Below, piece by piece: positions 58,492-64,000 of a stretch of DNA of 64,000 nucleotides. Origin of the DNA: Rhododendron vialii (lineage: Eukaryota > Streptophyta > Magnoliopsida > Ericales > Ericaceae); NCBI RefSeq assembly GCF_030253575.1, contig NC_080562.1:40835852-40899851 (forward strand), given 5' to 3'. The translations under genes were made by a program, and so were the position numbers. Within the stretch, counting starts at the first letter, position 1, and the number at the start of each line of letters is the position of its first letter. The notes under the pieces are model-generated. The model did not search any database. It was not told where the DNA came from and worked only from the letters and a program-made list of their open reading frames with translations.

Positions 58492-59169
58492 TCGAGCTTT
58501 ACTGATTGGGATTGTGCTTTTTTAGTAAGCTATTAGAGCTGCTGTAAGATACTACAATTATAGAATGGTATTTTGTATCCATATTTTTCTTTTATATAAA
58601 CCAAACGCGATGAAGAATTGTCTCCGCTATATGGCTCAGCTAAAAGGCAATGTATAACTGATTGTATAGTATTTTTTTCCTTGTGCAACAAATTTTTGCT
58701 CAATACATTACAATTATCTTACATTGCTAATTTTAAGTTTATAGGTCTCCTTCAAATGTTCCTTTCGGCTTTGAAATGTGCTTCAAATTTCATCTTGGTA
58801 TCCCAAATTCTCAAGGTTTGCTCAGTAAGAATTTCCCACTTGATATGCAACTAAATTTTTTAGAACTGTTATTGGGCATTGTTGGACACACACACACACA
58901 CAGAACAAACACCAAGTATGCACAAAGCAGAGTTTCCTTCAACATAACGGTTACGAATAACAATCATGACACAAAATGCACACACATACACTCACATAGT
59001 TGGGCACGCTAGCATGATTGGAATATAAAAACTCTAATGATGCACACAGATTACTTAACAAAGAATTTCGTTAAATAAAATAGAATCATAGAAAATTGCA
59101 TTGAAGAAAATTTCAGGTGAAAATGTAGTGGATGAATAAACAACAGCCATAAGTACTTTGGCAAGTATT
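58492..59169. other. LCNP 3' region and spacer
   Basis: Contains the 3' untranslated region of LCNP and AT-rich DNA with a short (CA)n run at 58889-58902. No other gene. Confidence 0.5.
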
Positions 59170-59872
59170 TCAAGAGTCAGAAGAAGCACAACATTCCTAC
59201 CCAATCTTCTTCCCTCGATCCCCTACTATTCCTCTTCTTCCGCTGCACTGTCCATCCAATCGAGAAAACTCAACAAACATTATTAAGTTTTCATATGCAA
59301 AATCAATATTACAGGTCTTCAACTTCGAGCACCTTTGCAACAATGTTATCTTCAACCAAGTGATGTGTTGCTTCTCTATAGGCAAAGAAGAACAAAAGGT
59401 GAATTTTATCTCCCTTAAAACTTCAGCAGTATCTAAAAAATAATGTACTAGCTTCAGTTCGTCTTGCTCCCCATTGAACTCTTTAAAGTAAATACTTCAA
59501 AGGTGTAGAGATACTTCAAAGGTGTAGAGATAAACACGTAGGCACAAAGTTCGAAATAGAACTCTCGAATTTTGTAAAGCACCCTTCGTGCCCCGTAAAC
59601 CCCTGAGGCAAATGGAAATCGCAAGTCACTACAGTAGCAAAATGATGAGGGTGACAGAAGACACAAGAAGTTTAGCAAGTACCCCTCAGAAACACCAGGG
59701 TTTCAAGATTAGGTGCAGTTTCAAGCAAGTGTGGCAAAAACTCCCATCCATGAAAGTTGAGATCTCCTGGCTTCAATTCAGTCAAGTTGTGAAAAATGGG
59801 CATCGCATAGGAGGAACGGTAAATAGCCTGTATAACAACCGGATCCTCAAGTACTTCGATATAAAAAGAACA
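59170..59872 (-). pseudogene. Truncated F-box/FBD pseudogene
   Basis: On the minus strand 59872-59692 reads LEDPVVIQAIYRSSYAMPIF, then HNLTELKPGDLNFHGWEFLP and HLLETAPNLETLVFLRG, aligning with exon 2 of the F-box gene at 7998 (MPTFHNLTELELGGLNSFGW). A GT donor at the same position and an AG before GFTGHEGCFTKF (59617) mark the second exon, which continues CSSLPIEKQHITWLKITLLQ (about 59395-59335). The F-box and LRR part is absent from the rest of the window. In the second exon an 18-bp tandem duplication (aagtatctctacaccttt, about 59493-59534) sits with stops and a change of frame. It is a dead, 5'-truncated paralogue. Confidence 0.85.
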
Positions 59873-60451
59873 CAATTTGTCTATTATTCAATGAAGTATA
59901 TAATTTATAACTATCTCTAAAGTAAATTAACAACAACCCACCCTCGCAGCAACTTAGACAAGCTCGCACCACCGACACCTGGCCCGCTGACCAACCTACA
60001 AGCTAGAGTCCAAAGGATCCCAGGAGTCTGTGAGACATAATAATGTGTACAATATCAACACTAAATTAACTGCACAACATCAACCACCACGTATTAACAC
60101 CAACCGCGATTATAACACCTTCCACATAAAACGAACCACATATCCGGTCCTCCTCAGTATATGACGGGTGACGTACCACCTCACTAGCCTCACCACAACC
60201 TATTGGCTAACTTGTCTTTTGGCATAACTTACTAGCATAGTCACCTCGTCACATACCAAACAGTTCCACAACATACAGTTACCGCACATAATCCAACCAA
60301 CAAGAACCCAACATTAATATTGTACAAGAAATATGTATCTCACACTCACCCTCAAATCGCCCTGTCATCAGATATAATCCCACCTTATATTCCTCTTCAA
60401 AGAACAACGTACAAGATCTCATCACCATCAAAATTGAACCCACTATCCATA
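59873..60451. other. Spacer, no gene recognised
   Basis: Moderately AT-rich with many cacc and aacc words. No coding frame or terminal repeat was found. Confidence 0.45.
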
Positions 60452-60800
60452 GCTTAGCATTAATCTTGGTCGCAAAAAATTACTCTTGGCCGTAACGAAT
60501 TACTCCTAGCCGCTTAGAATTACTCCTGGCCGTAAATAATTACTCTTGGCCGCTTAGAATTCGAGGCCAAAAGTAATTCTAAGTGTCCAAGAGTAATTCT
60601 AAGTGGCCAAGAGTAATTCTTAGCAGCCAGGAGTAATTATCTGCGGACAACAGTAATTTTTTATGCCCATGAGTAATTCTTTGCGACCAAGAGTAATTCT
60701 TCACGGCCAAGAGTAATTCTTTGCGGCCAAGATTAATGCTAAGCGGCCAAGATTAATGCTAAGCGGCCAAGAGTAATTCTTCGCGGTCAAGAGTAAATAT
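60452..60800. repeat. Minisatellite of 20-bp units in two opposing blocks
   Basis: About six units of the form cttggccgtaagaattactc (60452 to about 60561) are followed by about twelve units in the opposite orientation, gcggccaagagtaattctta (about 60562-60798). Units are mostly exactly 20 bp, and the switch lies near 60560 at gaattcgagg. The DNA can therefore fold with many staggered registers. The outermost units (agcattaatcttggtcgc and its inverse gcggccaagattaatgct) also mirror each other. Confidence 0.9.
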
Positions 60801-61455
60801 CATTCAAATCTAAGTTCCAAATTTAACTTTTCTCCCATTTTCTTTTCCATCACTTTCCCTAAGTTCCAAATAAAATGCGTTAGTCTATGGTGAAGTCTTG
60901 GGACTTAATTAGGGTATCTTCAATATCAAAACCAAATTTGAATAATCAAAATTCACCACCTCATTCTTTGGTTATCCGGGTTGCTAAGCTTAACAATGTG
61001 AAGTCCTACAATAATCAATAATCAAAAGCTCATTTTTTGTAGAGAGTTGGGAATAAATGTGATTGGGTAGGCCCATTACAGTGACAGGAAAAAAAGAAAG
61101 AGTGTATGGTCCCTATTAAAAGCTTTGTTGTGGTTTTAATTGAAACCCCGCAAGTGGACGGCAACATTAGTCCTCCAAGATTAATTGAGAGTCTGCACAC
61201 CTAGTTATCAAAAACAAAAAACAAAGAAAAGGAAAGTTGATTGTGATTTTGGTGGGGCCAGAGGGAAAAGGTTTCTCAAATCTTCAATGCAACGGTTATT
61301 TGTTATGCCCTCTCACATGAGTGGGTCTCATGTATGTATAGGCCCCACATCATGTAAGAGAGGCATTACAAATAACCATTGCATTGAAATTTTCTAAATG
61401 GTGAAACCTCGGACTTCGGAAAAAGTACTTGTTCGAATCCTCATAGCTTTTAGAG

Positions 61456-61583
61456 CCATGCTAGAACCACACTCACTTACATAGCTTACAAGTGTGTGGA
61501 CCTGATACACACTAGATGTGAGTGTGTGTAGAGCCCACACACCTGTGAGTGTGGGTGTGTGTAAGTTGGATGTGGTTCTACCA
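61456..61583. mobile_element. Hairpin MITE rich in TGTG/CACA
   Basis: Ends gctagaaccacactcactta and gtaagttggatgtggttcta are inverted, with inner arms cttacaagtgtgtgg and ctgtgagtgtgggtg. Same style as 23144-23292. Confidence 0.65.
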
Positions 61584-61642
61584 TTCTTGTAACCTTTTTT
61601 TTAGGCTAACTATACTCTGAACACCACCAATACATGGTATGG

Positions 61643-61761
61643 CCTTAGCTCTGGTCCCCGCTAGCGTGGTTGGGTTTCCTACAAATAGTGTGGTGTGACG
61701 GGCTTAGCTCTGGTCCCCGCTAGCGTGGTTGGGTTTCCTACAAATAGTGTGGTGTGACGGG
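61643..61761 (+). repeat. 59-bp tandem duplication
   Basis: Two identical copies beginning cttagctctggtccccgcta at 61644 and 61703; identity indicates a recent event. Confidence 0.92.
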
Positions 61762-62070
61762 CAATACTCTGCATTACATAGGTGACCAAGTAGGCAAGTA
61801 TCATATACTATACACTTTCATTTTATGTATCAAAGAAGAAATCAAGTTTCCAAACCAGCATGTGTGGCTCGTGCCCTGCTCACGTCGAAATTCGAAGGGT
61901 AACAATTACCTTCCATCCAAACACTCCCCAAAGCCAAAAAACATTATCCAAATTCACTTGGTTGGAAACACAAGGGTCTAGATATGCCACCACCATGAGT
62001 TACTCATTGGACTGAGAGAATACAGACTCAGAAACAAGAAAGAAATGTTATTGGACTGAGAATAATACCC

Positions 62071-63010
62071 ATGATGACAATGAGCAGCTGTCTACATTGT
62101 CAATCTCCATTCTTTCCCATGCTTTCACACCACAAATTAAACCAACAACCAAACACAGCCCAGCTGCTTTGGCTCACCAGAAATCAACCTAACAGGCAGA
62201 TGCACAACGAAAACAGTTGTATGAAGACAAAGGCTTTCTCCATTACCACTTCACTTGTTCTTGGTGTTGCTTCACCGGCTAAGCCCGATGTATCGGTCTT
62301 TCTCGGGACAAGGTTCGTCCTCTGCACTGCATTCATCTTAGGTCTCTCATTTTGAAAATAGAGAAACAGAGAAATTTTATATTTTTGAAAGAAAGCAGGT
62401 AAAGTGGTTTTTTTTTGCAGGGCTAAGCTCCTCTCGGTACTTCTATCCTCCCTAGTCCATACCCCTCAAGACTCCTTTTTTGGGCCTAATTCCGGGCCCA
62501 CAACATATGATTCAAACCGTTCATCTCATAGATATTGCATGGAAGAATAAAAAATGCAAAACTCAACTTGATGGTATAACGACATGCACAAGAAAATTTT
62601 GTGTAAATTTGACAGTTTAGGTTTAAAATTATACTTGCGTCCCATTTTCTAAAACAAAAGGCAAACTGTTAGTGGAAAAGAAGATATACGATCAAGCCAA
62701 TTTTTCGCATGGAGGAGCTTAACCTCTTTTTTGTGCAGTTTTTGTCGACTTCATCCACATTTAAGCATTCGGAAGTACTAACAAGTTTTTTGACATGGAT
62801 GACAGTGCCGTACTTCTATTCATGTACTGGATTTCCAATTTCGTGGTGCCAGAGCTCATTCTGAAGGATCTCCAGTCCGACCAGACAAGTGGAGACCAGA
62901 AACCTGATGCTGAGAATAATCTCGTAGATTTTGATAATCAAAGCACATCCGCGGGCAGTAAAAGCTCGCAAACGAAGAAAAGCCGTAGCTTCAAGAGCAC
63001 CAAGCTATGA
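62071..63010 (+). CDS. Unrecognised small, probably plastid-targeted membrane protein (2 exons)
   Basis: The proposed exons are 62071-62341 and 62766-63010 (phase 1 on both sides), giving 171 residues. The first part (MMTMSSCLHCQSPFFPML, then many Gln, Asn, Ser and few acidic residues) looks like a transit peptide. Two hydrophobic stretches follow: GTRFVLCTAFILGAFG, joined across the intron, and AVLLFMYWISNFVVPELIL. The acidic then Ser/Lys-rich tail ends KKSRSFKSTKL. The donor (ttag/gtctct) and acceptor (tttaag/cattcgg) are the only pair found that keeps the frame. I do not recognise the family and claim no function. The intron contains a MITE. Without transcripts the splice junction is inference. 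Confidence 0.5.
62421..62726. mobile_element. MITE in the intron, duplicating a splice-acceptor-like tract
   Basis: Ends GGCTAAGCTCCTC and GAGGAGCTTAACCTC are inverted. The left flank ttttttttgcag and the right flank ttttttgtgcag are near-identical, fitting a Mutator-like target duplication of about 10 bp (with one small change) over a polypyrimidine-CAG sequence. Non-coding. Confidence 0.7.
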
Positions 63011-64000
63011 TAACATGATAAGAAATTAGTTGAGCATCTTGACACCGTGAAATTGTAGCGAAGATCAAATGAATCTTCTCATTTCTCATTCCTGCTGAAG
63101 TACAAACATAAATGTTTCTAATCTAAAAGAAATCAAAGTCCTTCCCTGAGCTGTTGTTTTTACATGATTTATGCTATTTAGATGTCAAATCGAGCAAGTT
63201 TAAATGATTGTCCAATCATTTTTTAGAGAACAAACGAGTGGGATAGGTCCCTCAGGATTAATCAAGCTGGCCGGAACACCTTACTTCAAACCACAAAACA
63301 AACAAGTTTTTAACCTGGAGATGGGTGTTTTGATGTTGATTTAATACCCGAGGAGTGCCTATGCACGTTGCCCAAAGATGAGGCCAAGCCTTTTGTAGCG
63401 ATGTCTTGGTTCCCCAGTTGGACTTGTGGCTACTTCAGGCAGCAATGATGTAAAGAACTTCCTCTGGCTTGAGTAACATCATCTCCACTCTTTCATATAC
63501 CTATATACTATAAGAAACTTGATACTACTGAATTCTCACAGTTCATCAATATGAGGCACTGATAGTACTTACAACTGTTAGTGTTTTTCTTATTACAGTC
63601 TTCTGGATAGTTTAACTGTGTAACCGCATTCTTGGAAAGTCTTGTTTGGCTATTGCATGTGTCATCTAGGAAGCACGGACAACGTGACGCGTTCATGTCC
63701 GACATGTGTCAGACACTCCCAGACAAGTACCCAATACTCTTTTTCTGTGTCCATAATTAGGAAATAAACATCTTAATTCAAACACATGCTAGGACAGTCA
63801 TTTTGCTCCGTGTCCGACACTCTCTGGTGAGTATGACTTAGAAACTTAGATTGTATAGCCACTTCTAAGACACTTGCTAACCTACGATTATAAAAACCAC
63901 AGGAATTTGACATCTCACTTTGATTTATAAAGTTGAGGATTCGTAGTTGTTCCCATGCCCTATTTTTATGGATTTCTCAACTCATTAATGTAAATTCTTC
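63011..64000. other. 3' spacer to the window end
   Basis: The first part is probably the 3' untranslated region of the preceding gene. From about 63665 to 63830 the phrase gaagcacggac and repeats of gtccgacat and gtgtccgacac look like a fragment of a mobile repeat. No further gene was found. Confidence 0.45.

Larger units (their letters stand above)
60801..62070. other. Repeat-rich spacer
   Basis: No gene. A SINE 3' portion lies at about 61110-61215 (gtggttttaattgaaacccc, cgcaagtggacggcaacatt, then acacctagttatcaaaaac), a MITE at 61456-61583 and a tandem duplication at 61643-61761. Confidence 0.5.

Noticed and set aside
60452-60800. CRISPR-like array
   Set aside because: Units are contiguous 20-bp tandem repeats without unique spacers, switch orientation, and the genome is a plant.

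Overview
This is a piece of plant nuclear genome, most likely from a flowering eudicot. The evidence is AT-rich DNA with short GT..AG introns, single-copy plastid-protein genes (glucose-6-phosphate translocator, tryptophan synthase beta, chloroplastic lipocalin), F-box/LRR genes, a DUF26 secreted protein, Au-like tRNA-derived SINEs, Stowaway MITEs and TRIM retroelements. The species cannot be named from the sequence alone.

Layout. 1-7.1 kb is gene-free and repeat-rich: a gag-only LTR element (871-3450) carries a nested TRIM (1859-2242) and sits in a second copy of DNA found downstream of the first F-box gene; three foldback elements follow. 7.1-10.05 kb holds a Stowaway, a long hairpin and a 3-exon F-box/FBD-type gene (7998-10050). 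10.1-13.7 kb is its duplicated 3' flank plus SINEs and a Stowaway. 13784-17914 is the 5-exon plastid glucose-6-phosphate/phosphate translocator (GPT). Tail to tail with it, on the minus strand, lies a 5-exon tryptophan synthase beta gene (22724-19126) whose core is intact in sequence but whose reading frame is broken at three places. 23-32 kb is gene-poor and full of hairpin elements, including an unusual terminal-inverted-repeat element with an internal 33-bp array (27413-27738) and a second TRIM (about 29884-30251). 32320-33048 is a secreted DUF26 protein. 37385-40505 is a second 3-exon F-box gene. 44538-41558 (minus) is a 6-exon Spg1/Tem1-like small GTPase gene. 44.6-53.5 kb is gene-poor, with several MITEs, an organellar large-subunit rRNA fragment (about 48226-48370) and a hAT element (52295-52843). 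53549-58491 is the 5-exon chloroplastic lipocalin (LCNP/CHL), with hAT elements in two introns. 59170-59872 (minus) is a truncated F-box pseudogene related to the first F-box gene. 60452-60800 is a minisatellite whose two halves point in opposite directions. 62071-63010 is a two-exon gene for an unrecognised small, probably plastid-targeted membrane protein.

The genes do not form a pathway cluster; they are independent plant genes separated by repeat-filled spacers. GPT, TSB and LCNP all concern plastids, but nothing suggests co-regulation. Exon borders were set by hand from GT/AG sites, reading phase and remembered family sequences, so coding borders are good to the base where phase closes, while untranslated regions are not defined. 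Repeat identities and ages are estimates by eye.
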